Assembly: GCF_007859675.1 (NCBI RefSeq)
Contig: NZ_CP042305.1
Location: 1,488,001-1,552,000, forward strand
Direction: 5' to 3'
DNA: 64,000 bases
Source of the DNA: Humibacter ginsenosidimutans
GTDB taxonomy: Bacteria; Actinomycetota; Actinomycetes; Actinomycetales; Microbacteriaceae
The position numbers and the translations under genes are program-made. The notes under the pieces were generated by a model. The model searched no databases. It had not been told where the DNA came from and was given only the letters and a program-made list of their open reading frames with translations. Within the stretch, counting starts at the first letter, position 1. Each line of letters starts with the position of its first letter. Shown one piece after another: positions 17,929 through 26,215 of the stretch.

Positions 17929-17988
17929 CCGGCCACCCTAGCGTCGGATGCCGAATGGCTTTCGTGCGAGTACTCGGGCCGGGTCGCT

Positions 17989-18465
17989 TCACGGATAGGC
18001 GTCGGACTCATTGTCGCCGCTGAGACAGTCGGCCGCGTCGTGGTACGGCCCCTTCACCCTTGCGATGGTCAGCCGCTGGCCCACATACAGGTCGGACTGG
18101 TGACCGTCGAGCCCCGGGTTCGACCCGTAGAGGTCTGCCATGCAGACGCCGAAGCGACCCGCGATGGCGAACGGAGTGTCGCCAGCAGCGACGATGTAGC
18201 GGAAGTGCCCGGGCGCCGTCATGGTCGCCTGTCCGATCGCGTTCTCCCTCGCACCGCCGTCGGCCGCCGGGCCGAGCGACGCGCTCGCACGGGGAGCGGA
18301 CGTCGACGTCGCACCGTGCGTCGTCACCGACGGCCGTCCGTGGGTCCCGGTGCACCCGGTGAGCACGACCGCCGAGCCCAACAGCACGGCAACGGCAGCC
18401 GCGCACACGGGATGCCCGCGCCGCGCGGCCGCGATACGCCCCGGTCCGCCTCGTCCCACCGTCAC
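17989..18465 (-). CDS. LysM-domain lipoprotein
   Basis: A 158-residue exported protein. The N-terminus has a hydrophobic stretch ending in the lipobox LTGC, so the mature protein is probably lipid-anchored. A Ser/Thr/Ala-rich linker follows. A LysM-like module (FRYIVAAGDTPFAIAGRFGV through LYVGQRLTIA) should bind peptidoglycan. The GTG at 18465 has GGCAGG just upstream and gives a normal signal peptide; a start at 18534 would add 23 non-signal residues. It lies directly downstream of the decayed HNH gene. Confidence 0.7.
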   Translation of the reverse strand: MTVGRGGPGRIAAARRGHPVCAAAVAVLLGSAVVLTGCTGTHGRPSVTTHGATSTSAPRASASLGPAADGGARENAIGQATMTAPGHFRYIVAAGDTPFAIAGRFGVCMADLYGSNPGLDGHQSDLYVGQRLTIARVKGPYHDAADCLSGDNESDAYP

Positions 18466-18547
18466 AACCTGCCTGACTCCGACGGCCGATGTCCAGTCTT
18501 GACCGACGCCGGAAATCCTCTCGGCGTCGCACACGACGAGTCATCGG

Positions 18548-19287
18548 TCACGTTCGCATCGCGTCGTGTCGTCTCTTCCGCACCCGCGGATTCCCGGTCT
18601 GGCGCCACGTGCCCCGCGAGTCGACCCACCTCGGCGCTCGCACATACGGCGTGCCGTCGCGCATGGTGACGGCCCATCCTGCGGTGTCGATCGTGCGGTG
18701 GTGGTACCAGCAGAGGGTGACTCCGTTGTCGGTGTGCGTCGGTCCGCCACTGGCGTGCTCGATCACGTGGTGCACCTCGCACCACGCGGCGGGAACGCTG
18801 CACCCAGGGATCACGCAGCCACCGTCGCGTGCCGCGATGGCCGTGCCCGCGTCCGCAGACCAAGTCCTCGTGCGCGACGGTGACCGTGACGGTGGGAGCC
18901 GCCCCGCCCATCGATGCCACCTCGCCCGAGCGGGCGGCAGCATCGATCAGCGACGCGAACGCATCGTGCCGCTTCTGCGCCTGCGACCGCCCGTCCTCGG
19001 CTCCTTCAGCCGCATCGCCGCTCACGGCCGTGTCAGTCTCGAGGAAGATCGGAGCCGACTTCGGCGACACCACGGCGGCGAGCGCGGACTCGAGTTTGCC
19101 CGAGATCTCCGGCAGGAGCTCCATCCGATATCGCACCAGGCCGTTTCGGGCTCCGAGCTTCACCAGCCCGCGGTGCCGCATCGCCTCCTCGCCGTCGATC
19201 TCCAGGCCATCCGGGTCAAGCGCGGTTTTCCACCGCGTACGAGATCACTGCGCCGTCCGCGGCGGTGACGGTCCGTCTCCCCGCCAT
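18548..19287 (-). pseudogene. decayed DUF222/HNH endonuclease (13E12-type) gene
   Basis: Three reading frames each carry part of a DUF222-HNH protein. From 19287 one frame reads AGRRTVTAADGAVISYAVEN and stops. A second frame continues as ALDPDGLEIDGEEAMRHRGL through about 18880 (VTVTVAHEDLVCGRG). The third carries the HNH end: AARDGGCVIPGC, then EVHHV and CWYHHRTI, ending at 18548. The stretch that normally joins the second and third parts is missing, so there is at least one internal deletion and one further frameshift. Intact members are typically 400-500 residues and occur in many copies in actinobacteria. This copy is non-functional. Confidence 0.85.
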
Positions 19288-19299
19288 GGCCACGGCGGA

Positions 19300-19782
19300 C
19301 TACTCCCCCGCAGGTGAGGTCGACCGCACTTCCGGCACCACCGGCACGGGCGGAACGGCGGCGCCTCTCCGCCGAAGATTCGAGTACACCAGCACCAGCA
19401 CGATCAGCGACAGGCTGCCGCCGAACGGCACCGCGTTCGTCACCAGACCGAGGAATCCGCCCGCAGCGGCCTGGATGAGCTCGATCACCGTGAGCACGAC
19501 CGCCGGAATCAGAATGAGCCATCCGCTCCAGCTCGTGCCCAGCAGCATGAGCACGGCGCCCGCCAGTGCCACGAGCCACACGAGCAGCCCGATGCCGACG
19601 AGGAGAAGGGTGACAGGCGGCTCGCCGAAGTCGGGGAGGCCGAGCGCGCCGCCCACGAGCCACACGATCATCGGCACGTACGAGAGCAGCAGCATCACTG
19701 TCACGCCGAAGATGACACCCCGCAGCACCGGCTCGACAGCCGTCGTTCGATCGACTCTGATCTGAGGGGTCTTCTCCGTCAT
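19300..19782 (-). CDS. small membrane protein, four helices
   Basis: A 160-residue protein with four hydrophobic segments (about 22-45, 56-80, 86-105, 118-135) and a Pro/Val-rich cytosolic tail. I do not recognise a family. The ATG at 19782 faces away from ppc; the 163-bp gap must contain both promoters. No signal for function. Confidence 0.65.
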   Translation of the reverse strand: MTEKTPQIRVDRTTAVEPVLRGVIFGVTVMLLLSYVPMIVWLVGGALGLPDFGEPPVTLLLVGIGLLVWLVALAGAVLMLLGTSWSGWLILIPAVVLTVIELIQAAAGGFLGLVTNAVPFGGSLSLIVLVLVYSNLRRRGAAVPPVPVVPEVRSTSPAGE

Positions 19783-19931
19783 CGTGCATGCTCCTCGCGA
19801 GTGGGGCCGTGTCGAACCCCGTGCAGTCTATGGGCCGATTGCAGGGCGCGATCTCGTCAACGGGATGCCCCGCATCCGGGCCAAGCGCACGCACCGAGTA
19901 ACACGTTTTCGTCGGTATCCCAACGGGTGGG

Positions 19932-19937
19932 TACCCT
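19932..19937 (+). promoter_or_regulatory. -10 box of ppc, probably leaderless
   Basis: TACCCT ends 8 nt before the ATG at 19946. A GGGGAG lies between, too close to the ATG for a normal ribosome site, which also favours a leaderless mRNA. A T-rich TTTTCG near 19906 may serve as a poor -35. Confidence 0.5.
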
Positions 19938-19945
19938 GGGGAGCG

Positions 19946-22654
19946 ATGACGAACGGTGCCCCCTCGAATCACTCACCCGACGACGCCTCCGAAACGCGCG
20001 AACTGCGCAGCGGCGACGTCCCCGAAGCTCTTCGTTCCGACGTGCGCTTTCTCGGCGGACTGCTCGGCCGCGTGCTGGCCGAATCAGGCGGCCAGGAGCT
20101 GCTCGACGATGTCGAAAGGCTGCGCGCGCTCACGATCGATGCGTACGAGCGCAGCGGCCAGGCATCCATCGAAGACGCCGAGGCCCTGATCGAGGGCTTC
20201 ACCCTCGATCGAGCCGAGCAGGTGGCCCGCGCGTTCACCGTGTACTTCCACCTGGTGAATCTCGCGGAGGAGCGGCATCGCGTTCGCGTGCTGCTCGCCC
20301 GCGATCCGTGGACCGCCGACGGCCACCGCCCGGCCGAGTCGTTCGCGAGCGCGTTCGCCGCGCTGAGCGAGGAGGTCGGCGAAGACGAGGCCAGGCACCG
20401 CGTCTCCGAGCTGGAGTTCCGTCCGGTGCTCACCGCGCACCCCACCGAGGCGCGCCGGCGTGCCATCGCGTACGCCATTCGCCGCATCAGCGACCTGGTG
20501 GCCGAGCACGACGACCCGCGTCTCGGTGCCCTCGCGCGTAGCGAGAACGAGCGCCAGCTGCTCGCCGAGATCGACACGCTCTGGCGCACCGCGCCGCTGC
20601 GCTCGAACCGTCCGACGCCCCTCGACGAAGTGCGCACGGCGATGAACATCTTCGACCAGACGCTGTTCCAGGCCATCCCGCAGGCCTATCGCCTCATCGA
20701 CGAGCGCCTCGCCGGAGCGGATGACACGCCCCGCGAACCCGCGGCCCGTCCGTTCGTGCGCTTCGGCAGCTGGATCGGCGCCGACCGCGACGGCAACCCG
20801 TTCGTCACGGCCAAGATCACGCGCAAGGCTGCGGCCATCGCCGCCGAGCACGTGCTGCTCGGCCTGGAGCGCGCCACCGACCGCATCGGCCGCACGCTCA
20901 CTCTCGACGCCGGCGACACCCCGCCCAGCCAGGAGCTGCTCGAGCTCTGGCGGCGACAGCGCTCGCTCGCCGAGGAGCTCGCCACCGACATCGCCACCCG
21001 CTCCCCCGACGAGCCGCACCGCCGTGTGCTGCTGATGATCGCCGAGCGCATCTCCGCCACCCGACGCCGCGACGCCGACCTCGCCTACGAGAGCCCCGAG
21101 GCACTGCTCGCCGAGCTGCGGATCGTGCAGAACTCGCTGGTCGCGGCGGGCGACAAGCGCAACGCCTACGGTGAGGTGCAGCATCTCATCTGGCAGGTCG
21201 AGACGTTCGGCTTCCACCTCGCCGAGCTCGAGGTGCGTCAGCACTCCAAGGTGCACCGCCTGACTCTCGAGGCCATCGCGGCCGGCGCCCGCGGCGACGA
21301 CGACCTCGACGAGATGAGCACCGAAGTGCTCGAGGTCTTCCGAGTGATCGCCCAGCTGCAGAAGCGCTACGGCGTGAACACGGCGCGCCGCTACATCATC
21401 TCGTTCACGCAGTCCGTCGACGACATCGCCAACGTGTACCGGCTGGCCGGGCACGCGCTCGGATCGCCAGAGGCCGCGCCTGTGCTCGACGTCATCCCGC
21501 TGTTCGAGACGTTCGCCGACCTGGATGCCTCCACCGACATCCTCGACGGAATGATCCGGCTCCCCGAGGTGGCCGCCCGGCTCGAGCAGACGGGCCGCAG
21601 GCTCGAGGTCATGCTCGGCTACTCCGACTCCTCGAAGGACGTCGGCCCGGTCTCCGCGACGCTCGCCCTGTACCAGGCGCAGGCCCGCATCGCCCAATGG
21701 GCCGAGCGCAACGACATCGTGCTCACCTTGTTCCACGGCCGCGGCGGCGCACTCGGCCGCGGCGGCGGTCCGGCCAACGAGGTGATGCTCGCCCAGCCGC
21801 CCGGGTCGGTCGACGGACGCTTCAAGCTCACCGAACAGGGCGAGGTGATCTTCGCCCAGTACGGCGACCCGGTCATCGCCGTGCGCCACCTCGAGCAGAT
21901 CGCGGCGGCGACGCTGATGGCATCCGCTCCCTCGATCGGCGAGCGCAACGCGCGCGCCGCCGAGGAGTTCGCCGGCCTCGCGGCGAGGCTCGACGAGGTC
22001 AGCCGCGCACGCTTCTTCGAACTGGTGAAAGCCGACGGCTTCGCGCCCTGGTTCGGCCGCGTCACCCCGCAGGAGGAGATCGGCCTGCTGGCCCTCGGCT
22101 CGCGGCCGGCGCGTCGCGGCCTCTCTGTCGAGTCGCTCGAAGACCTGCGCGCCATCCCATGGGTGTTCGCCTGGACCCAGGCTCGCGTCAACCTCACCGG
22201 CTGGTTCGGCCTCGGCTCGGCACTGGCCGAGATCGGCGACGTCGAACTGCTGCGGGACGCCTACGACAGGTGGCCGCTGTTCCGCACCATGATCGAGAAC
22301 GTCGAGCAGTCACTCGCGAAGACCGACGAGCGACTCGCCCGCCGCTACCTCGCACTCGGCGACCGCGACGACCTCGCCGAGCTGGTGCTGTCGGAGATGG
22401 CGCTCACCCGCGAGTGGGCGATGAAGACGAGCGGCGCATCCGAGCTGCTCGCCGGCCGCCCCGTGCTGCGCCGGGCTGTTCGCCTGCGCAGCCCCTACGT
22501 CGACGCGCTCTCGCTGCTGCAGCTGCGCGCTCTTCGCGCACTGCGCAGCGACGCGGACGCCGACAACATCGATACGACGCAGCAGGACGAGCTGCGCCGG
22601 CTGCTCCTTCTCAGCGTCAACGGCGTCGCCGCCGGCCTGCAGAACACGGGCTGA
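19946..22654 (+). CDS. ppc: phosphoenolpyruvate carboxylase
   Basis: A 902-residue enzyme that makes oxaloacetate from phosphoenolpyruvate and bicarbonate, refilling the citric acid cycle. The catalytic His165 lies in VLTAHPTEARRR. Other signatures are GSWIGADRDGNPFVT, LGYSDSSKDVGPVSA and FHGRGGALGRGGGP, the mobile loop, and the C-terminus ends NTG as is normal for the family. The length is standard. The ATG at 19946 was preferred over an open upstream frame because the product starts just before the first conserved helix. It is followed by a long inverted repeat. Confidence 0.96.
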   Translation: MTNGAPSNHSPDDASETRELRSGDVPEALRSDVRFLGGLLGRVLAESGGQELLDDVERLRALTIDAYERSGQASIEDAEALIEGFTLDRAEQVARAFTVYFHLVNLAEERHRVRVLLARDPWTADGHRPAESFASAFAALSEEVGEDEARHRVSELEFRPVLTAHPTEARRRAIAYAIRRISDLVAEHDDPRLGALARSENERQLLAEIDTLWRTAPLRSNRPTPLDEVRTAMNIFDQTLFQAIPQAYRLIDERLAGADDTPREPAARPFVRFGSWIGADRDGNPFVTAKITRKAAAIAAEHVLLGLERATDRIGRTLTLDAGDTPPSQELLELWRRQRSLAEELATDIATRSPDEPHRRVLLMIAERISATRRRDADLAYESPEALLAELRIVQNSLVAAGDKRNAYGEVQHLIWQVETFGFHLAELEVRQHSKVHRLTLEAIAAGARGDDDLDEMSTEVLEVFRVIAQLQKRYGVNTARRYIISFTQSVDDIANVYRLAGHALGSPEAAPVLDVIPLFETFADLDASTDILDGMIRLPEVAARLEQTGRRLEVMLGYSDSSKDVGPVSATLALYQAQARIAQWAERNDIVLTLFHGRGGALGRGGGPANEVMLAQPPGSVDGRFKLTEQGEVIFAQYGDPVIAVRHLEQIAAATLMASAPSIGERNARAAEEFAGLAARLDEVSRARFFELVKADGFAPWFGRVTPQEEIGLLALGSRPARRGLSVESLEDLRAIPWVFAWTQARVNLTGWFGLGSALAEIGDVELLRDAYDRWPLFRTMIENVEQSLAKTDERLARRYLALGDRDDLAELVLSEMALTREWAMKTSGASELLAGRPVLRRAVRLRSPYVDALSLLQLRALRALRSDADADNIDTTQQDELRRLLLLSVNGVAAGLQNTG

Positions 22655-22662
22655 GCTGTCGC

Positions 22663-22738
22663 GTACACGATTCAGGCCGGCATGCCGCAGCACGTCCCCG
22701 AGCGGGATGGAACGCGGTTGCCGGCCTGAATGATGTAC
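22663..22738. terminator. 20-bp inverted repeat after ppc
   Basis: Arms at 22663-22682 and 22719-22738 match at 18 of 20 positions, the inner 13 bp perfectly (ATTCAGGCCGGCA and its complement). The 36-nt loop can fold again through CCGC/GCGG. There is no T run. It starts 9 bp after the ppc stop, so a terminator role is likely. A repeat-element remnant is possible. Confidence 0.55.
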
Positions 22739-22834
22739 GGTGCGCGCCGGTCGCGGACCGGCTGTTTCAAGCGGCCCTGGCCGCACTGCGGCTGCCGCGT
22801 ATGCTCTGCTTGACGGCCAGGGAACGGAGGAGAC

Positions 22835-23845
22835 GTGCGCGCAACGATGAAGGACGTCGCGGCGCTCGCCGGCGTCTCCCCCAAGACCGTCTCCAACGTC
22901 ATCAACGGCGTCGTCTTCGTGCGCCCGGAGACGAAGGAGCGCGTGGAGAAGGCGCTCGCCCAGCTTGACTACGTGCCCAACTTCAGCGCGCGCGGTCTGC
23001 GCAACGGACGTTCGGGAGTCATCGCGCTCGCTCTGCCCGATCTGGCCACGGCGTATTCCGCCGAGACGGCGCACCACTTCGTCGAGGCCGCGCACGCACA
23101 CGGCTGGGGCGTGCAGATCGAGGAGACCGGCGCAGAGCCGGCCCGCGAGCAAGAGCTCGTCTCCCGGGCGCGGGCCAGCATGGTCGACGGGCTCGTGCTC
23201 AACCCCGTCGTCTCCGACGAGTTCGCCCTGCCCGACGACCCTCTGCAGGTGCCGCCCGCCGTGCTGATCGGCGAAGTGCCGCAGAGCCGGCTCGACCAGG
23301 TGCGCGTGAATCCCGAGCTCGCCGCTTACGACATGACCACTCTCCTCATCGCGGGCGGCCACCGGCGCATCGCCGTCGTCGGCACGCCGATGGGTCGGCA
23401 GCAGACGTTCACCTCCCGGCTGCGCACGGCCGGCTTCCGGCGCGCACTCGAGGATGCCGGCATCCCGCACGACCATCGGCTCGAGATCGGCTGCGAAGAC
23501 TGGTCGCCCCGCGGCGGCTTCCACGCGGTCGACGCCTACCTCGACCACGAGAGGATGCCCGACGCCTTCTTCTGCTTCACGGACTCCCTCGCCATCGGCG
23601 TGCTGAGCCTGCTGTGGCGAAGGGGCGTCCAGGTGCCGCAGGGCGTGTCGGTCGCCGGCTTCGACGACGTCGCCCACGGCGAGTTCGCCACCCCGCCGCT
23701 CACCACGGTCACGTGGGACAAGCGCGCCTTCGCGGAGGCGGCGCTCGACCGCCTCGCACGGCGCATCACGGACCGCGCAGCCCCCGTCAGCGTGCTCGAC
23801 ATTCCGCACACGGTGGTCGAGCGGGAGAGCACGCGACGGGTCTGA
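22835..23845 (+). CDS. LacI-family repressor
   Basis: A 336-residue regulator. The N-terminal helix-turn-helix is MKDVAALAGVSPKTVSNVIN (residues 5-24), with the hinge helix near PNFSARGLRNGRSGVIAL. The rest is a periplasmic-binding-type sensor domain with GFDDVAHGEFATPPLTTVTWDK near the end. The GTG at 22835 follows GGAGG; an ATG at 22847 is also possible. A TATGCT -10-like box lies at 22800. It stands 108 bp before the arabinofuranosidase gene on the same strand, so it probably controls that gene in response to an arabinose-containing sugar. Confidence 0.92.
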   Translation: MRATMKDVAALAGVSPKTVSNVINGVVFVRPETKERVEKALAQLDYVPNFSARGLRNGRSGVIALALPDLATAYSAETAHHFVEAAHAHGWGVQIEETGAEPAREQELVSRARASMVDGLVLNPVVSDEFALPDDPLQVPPAVLIGEVPQSRLDQVRVNPELAAYDMTTLLIAGGHRRIAVVGTPMGRQQTFTSRLRTAGFRRALEDAGIPHDHRLEIGCEDWSPRGGFHAVDAYLDHERMPDAFFCFTDSLAIGVLSLLWRRGVQVPQGVSVAGFDDVAHGEFATPPLTTVTWDKRAFAEAALDRLARRITDRAAPVSVLDIPHTVVERESTRRV

Positions 23846-23953
23846 GCACGCTCGGCCGCGACGCGGCATCCACGGGCCTTGAAGCCACTGCAACGATGTA
23901 ATAGTGTCGCCTTCGCCGCATCGTCGTGCCATCGCCATCGCCTGAGGAGTTCC

Positions 23954-25495
23954 ATGTCCCGCGCCGCCATCACCGTCGACCGCGATTTCACTGTCGGTCC
24001 CGTACCGAGACGACTCTTCGGATCGTTCGTCGAGCACATGGGCAGGTGCGTGTACTCGGGCATCTTCGAGCCAGGGCATCCTGCCGCCGACGAGAACGGC
24101 TACCGCACCGACGTGCTCGAGCTCGTGAACGAGCTCGGCGTGAGCGTGGTGCGCTACCCGGGCGGCAACTTCGTCTCGGGCTACGACTGGGAAGACGGCA
24201 TCGGTCCCGTCGAGTCGCGCCCCCGCCGCCTCGACGGCGCATGGCACACCGTGGAGACCAATGCATTCGGCCTGCACGAGTTCGCCTGCTGGGCGACGAA
24301 GGCGAACGTCGAGATCATGGAGGCCGTGAACCTCGGCACCCGCGGTGTGGATGCCGCCCGCCGTCTCGTCGAGTACGCCAACCACCCAGGCGGCACCTAC
24401 CTCTCCGATCTGCGCAAGAAGAACGGCGCAGCCGACCCCTTCGGCATCAAGCTCTGGTGTCTGGGCAACGAGATGGACGGCCCGTGGCAGATCGGCCACA
24501 AGACGGCGCACGAATACGGCAGGCTCGCGCAGGAGGCCGGCAAGGCGATGCGGCTCGTCGACCCGTCGATAGAACTCGTCGCCAGCGGCAGCTCCAACCG
24601 CGGCATGCCGACGTTCGGCGCGTGGGAGCAGACGGTGCTGGAGCACACCTACGACGTCGTCGACTACGTATCGCTGCACGCGTACTACGAGGAGACCGGC
24701 GGCGACACCGCGAGCTTCCTCGCCTCCGGTGTCGACATGGACCTCTTCATCGAAGGGGTCATCGCGACCGCCGATGCGGTGCGCGCCAAGGGCAGGCACC
24801 GCAAGCACATCAACCTCTCCTTCGACGAGTGGAACGTCTGGTACCAGTCGACGCGCGAGGGCGACGACCAGCCGACGACCATCGAGGCGCGCGGCGGGTG
24901 GCACGAGCATCCTCGCATCATCGAGGACGAGTACGACGTGACCGATGCCGTTGTCGTCGGCACCCTGCTCAACTCGCTGCTGCGGCACGGCGACCGGGTA
25001 GCGATCGCGAACCAGGCCCAGCTGGTCAACGTGATCGCGCCGATCAGGGCCGAAGCGAACGGTCCGGCCTGGCGGCAGTCCGTCTTCTGGCCGTTCGCGA
25101 GGATGTCCGAGCTCGCGCGCGGCGAGATCCTGCGGCTGTCGACCACCGCCGACCGCGTCGAGACGGCGAAGTACGGCGACGCCGACGTGGTCGATGCGAG
25201 CGCGACCTGGGACGAGGCATCCGGCCGCATCGCCTTCTTCCTCGCCAACCGAGGACTCGACGAGGCTGCGGACGTGACGGTGACGCTGCGCGGCCTGACG
25301 GCGGGTCGTGTGACCCGTGCCGAGGTGCTGCACGCGCCGGACGGTGCCGATCGTTTCGCCACGAACAACGAGCAGAATCAGCACCGCGTCCGCCTCGCGC
25401 CGCTCACCGACGTGGCCACGGAGCACGAGACTCTGCGGGTCGCACTGCCCCCGCTGTCGTGGGCGGTCGTCGAGATCGAAGCGGCCAGGGCGTAA
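23954..25495 (+). CDS. abfA: GH51 alpha-L-arabinofuranosidase
   Basis: A 513-residue glycoside hydrolase of family 51 that removes arabinofuranose side chains from plant-derived oligosaccharides. The acid/base Glu173 is in LWCLGNEMDGPW and the nucleophile Glu292 is in LSFDEWNVWY. No signal peptide is present, so it acts in the cytosol on imported oligosaccharides. The ATG at 23954 has GAGGAG 5 nt upstream. A TGTAAT -10-like box lies at 23897-23902, in the gap after lacI. No sugar transporter adjoins it, so uptake must be encoded elsewhere. Confidence 0.94.
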   Translation: MSRAAITVDRDFTVGPVPRRLFGSFVEHMGRCVYSGIFEPGHPAADENGYRTDVLELVNELGVSVVRYPGGNFVSGYDWEDGIGPVESRPRRLDGAWHTVETNAFGLHEFACWATKANVEIMEAVNLGTRGVDAARRLVEYANHPGGTYLSDLRKKNGAADPFGIKLWCLGNEMDGPWQIGHKTAHEYGRLAQEAGKAMRLVDPSIELVASGSSNRGMPTFGAWEQTVLEHTYDVVDYVSLHAYYEETGGDTASFLASGVDMDLFIEGVIATADAVRAKGRHRKHINLSFDEWNVWYQSTREGDDQPTTIEARGGWHEHPRIIEDEYDVTDAVVVGTLLNSLLRHGDRVAIANQAQLVNVIAPIRAEANGPAWRQSVFWPFARMSELARGEILRLSTTADRVETAKYGDADVVDASATWDEASGRIAFFLANRGLDEAADVTVTLRGLTAGRVTRAEVLHAPDGADRFATNNEQNQHRVRLAPLTDVATEHETLRVALPPLSWAVVEIEAARA

Positions 25496-25517
25496 CGGGC
25501 GGCGGCGCGCAGCAGGC

Positions 25518-26147
25518 TCAGCCGGCGGCGTCGGAGCCGGCATCCCCTCCGCCGCTCGCGTCGAGCAGCGCGCGCAGCTCACCGAGGGCACGATGGATCT
25601 CGCGCACGATCTGCTGTCGCCCGAGGCCGCGCGGCGTGCTCGCCACGCTCATGAACGCCACCATGACGAGCTGCACGGCGAGCCGGGCGGTCTTCGGGTC
25701 GCTGCGCTGCTCCGCCAGTGACACCAGTCCGCCCTTGTGCTCCTCCGCCCACTGATACATCGTGGGCACGAGCTCGGGATGCTTGAGAATCAGCGCCCCC
25801 GCTCGCTTGCGGTCCTGGGGCAGCCCGTCGGAGAACCCGGCGACCAGCTCGACGAGGTCGTCGATCAACGACGCCGAGCCGTTCAAGAAGGCCTCGCGGT
25901 CGCGATCCGGGATGCTGCCGTCCGGCAGCCCGAGGATCGCGGCGTTCTTGCTCGGGAAGTAGTTGAAGAACGTGCGTGGCGACACCCCCGCCGCGGCGCA
26001 GATCTCCTCGACTGTGGTGTCGGCGATGCCCTTCGCCGCGACGAGCTCGTTCGCGGCGACACGGAGCCGCTCTCTCGTCTCACGCTTCTTGCGTTCGCGC
26101 AGGGATTCGCTCGCCGCTGCGCCGGTCGTGTCGGTCACGACATTCAT
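25518..26147 (-). CDS. TetR-family repressor
   Basis: A 209-residue regulator with a TetR helix-turn-helix: TVEEICAAAGVSPRTFFNYF (about 45-64). The C-terminal ligand domain is helical and ends in a Gly/Asp-rich tail. It is the second gene of an operon with the DHA2 exporter, 68 bp downstream of it, with a strong hairpin and an AAGGAGG site in between. It most likely represses its own operon through the palindromes at 28347-28384. Confidence 0.9.
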   Translation of the reverse strand: MNVVTDTTGAAASESLRERKKRETRERLRVAANELVAAKGIADTTVEEICAAAGVSPRTFFNYFPSKNAAILGLPDGSIPDRDREAFLNGSASLIDDLVELVAGFSDGLPQDRKRAGALILKHPELVPTMYQWAEEHKGGLVSLAEQRSDPKTARLAVQLVMVAFMSVASTPRGLGRQQIVREIHRALGELRALLDASGGGDAGSDAAG

Positions 26148-26162
26148 TCTGGCCTCCTTGCC

Positions 26163-26200
26163 GCGCGTGCCGGGCCCGCGGCTGCGGGTCCGGCACGCGC
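26163..26200 (-). terminator. hairpin between the exporter and tetR genes
   Basis: An 11-bp perfect outer stem (26163-26173 with 26190-26200), a G-T pair and a 5-bp inner stem (26175-26179 with 26184-26188) close a 4-nt loop. No T run follows. It sits just upstream of the tetR ribosome site, so it probably reduces read-through or stabilises the exporter mRNA. Confidence 0.55.
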
Positions 26201-26215
26201 GATCCGTCTCGCCGG

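Noticed and set aside
22310..25591. 1093-codon minus-strand frame opposite lacI and abfA
   Set aside because: Both plus-strand genes have clear catalytic and DNA-binding motifs, and the minus frame is low-complexity shadow.
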